From positions 372,001 through 436,000 of the forward strand of contig JAZKBR010000004.1 of the NCBI GenBank assembly GCA_040388535.1: DNA of 64,000 bases, given 5' to 3'. A program made the translations under genes and the position numbers. The notes beneath the pieces were generated by a model. The model did no database searches and was not told where the DNA came from. It saw only the letters and a list, made by a program, of their open reading frames with translations. Origin of the DNA: Gemmatimonadota bacterium. GTDB taxonomy: Bacteria > Gemmatimonadota > Gemmatimonadetes > Gemmatimonadales > GWC2-71-9. Positions 63,964 through 64,000 of this stretch are shown piece by piece; the first letter of the stretch is position 1, and each line of letters starts with the position of its first letter.

Positions 63964-64000
63964 CTGGATTAGCGGACGGCGTACCTACAGGGAGGAGACG

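Overview
The window is 64 kb of GC-rich (roughly two-thirds GC by eye) chromosomal DNA from a Gram-negative bacterium. No rRNA, transposase, phage gene or CRISPR array was found, and no gap between genes exceeds about 220 bp. Outer-membrane features (a TonB-dependent receptor with a carboxypeptidase-like plug, two TonB proteins with ExbB/ExbD, many lipoproteins), a PadR regulator next to a MacB/FtsX-type orphan permease, frequent GTG starts and 1-4 nt start/stop overlaps suggest Gemmatimonadota or a close relative. This is an inference from gene content; no marker-gene comparison was possible.

Layout. 1-2 kb: the 5' part of a sugar N-acyltransferase and a Tat-exported amidase (minus). 2.1-7.9 kb: a large TonB-dependent receptor with a clear terminator, then a histidine kinase/response regulator pair (plus). 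7.9-13.1 kb: a HEAT-cyclophilin fusion, an M28 metallopeptidase, a GNAT acetyltransferase and an AraC regulator (minus). 13.3-14.7 kb: a Crp/Fnr-type regulator and a small exported His-rich protein separated by an FNR-like palindrome (plus). 14.7-20.7 kb: gmd-rmd-carB-murB (minus). 20.8 kb: rpmB (plus). 21.2-24.1 kb: the alpha ribosomal operon rpmJ-rpsM-rpsK-rpsD-rpoA-rplQ with a readable promoter and terminator (minus). 24.2-28.9 kb: smpB, a cell-wall amidase, a lipoprotein, pyrD and pyrF, each overlapping the next by a few bases. 28.9 kb: tRNA-Leu(CAG).

29-35 kb (minus): aspartase-MFS-Rrf2-MoeB/rhodanese and trxB-MBL hydrolase. 35-38 kb: PadR and an ADOP-type permease. 38.1-44.5 kb: eight tightly packed genes, starting with the E1alpha, E1beta and E2 subunits of a 2-oxoacid dehydrogenase and continuing with two small unknown proteins, a PHP phosphoesterase, a pteridine-reductase-like SDR whose catalytic Tyr is His, and an unrecognised Cys-rich Rossmann-like protein. 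This is the least conventional part of the window. 44.6-48.8 kb: PiT phosphate transporter with its PhoU-like partner, a small unknown, and inositol-1-phosphate synthase plus a CDP-alcohol transferase that together could make phosphatidylinositol phosphate. 48.8-57.5 kb: an aromatic amino acid decarboxylase and a peptidoglycan-sugar salvage island (NamZ-like lipoprotein, divergent NagZ-like GH3, serine hydrolase, sodium symporter, BadF-type sugar kinase), with an IscA-like gene inside it. 57.6-59.1 kb: S41 protease. 59.2-63.9 kb: tonB-exbB-exbD-exbD-tonB followed by an amino acid permease.

How the parts fit: much of the region is envelope biology (peptidoglycan synthesis, hydrolysis and salvage, GDP-deoxyhexose synthesis, inositol lipid synthesis, TonB-energised uptake) mixed with core translation and pyrimidine genes. 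Large antisense reading frames occur opposite nearly every gene because of the high GC3, and were not annotated.
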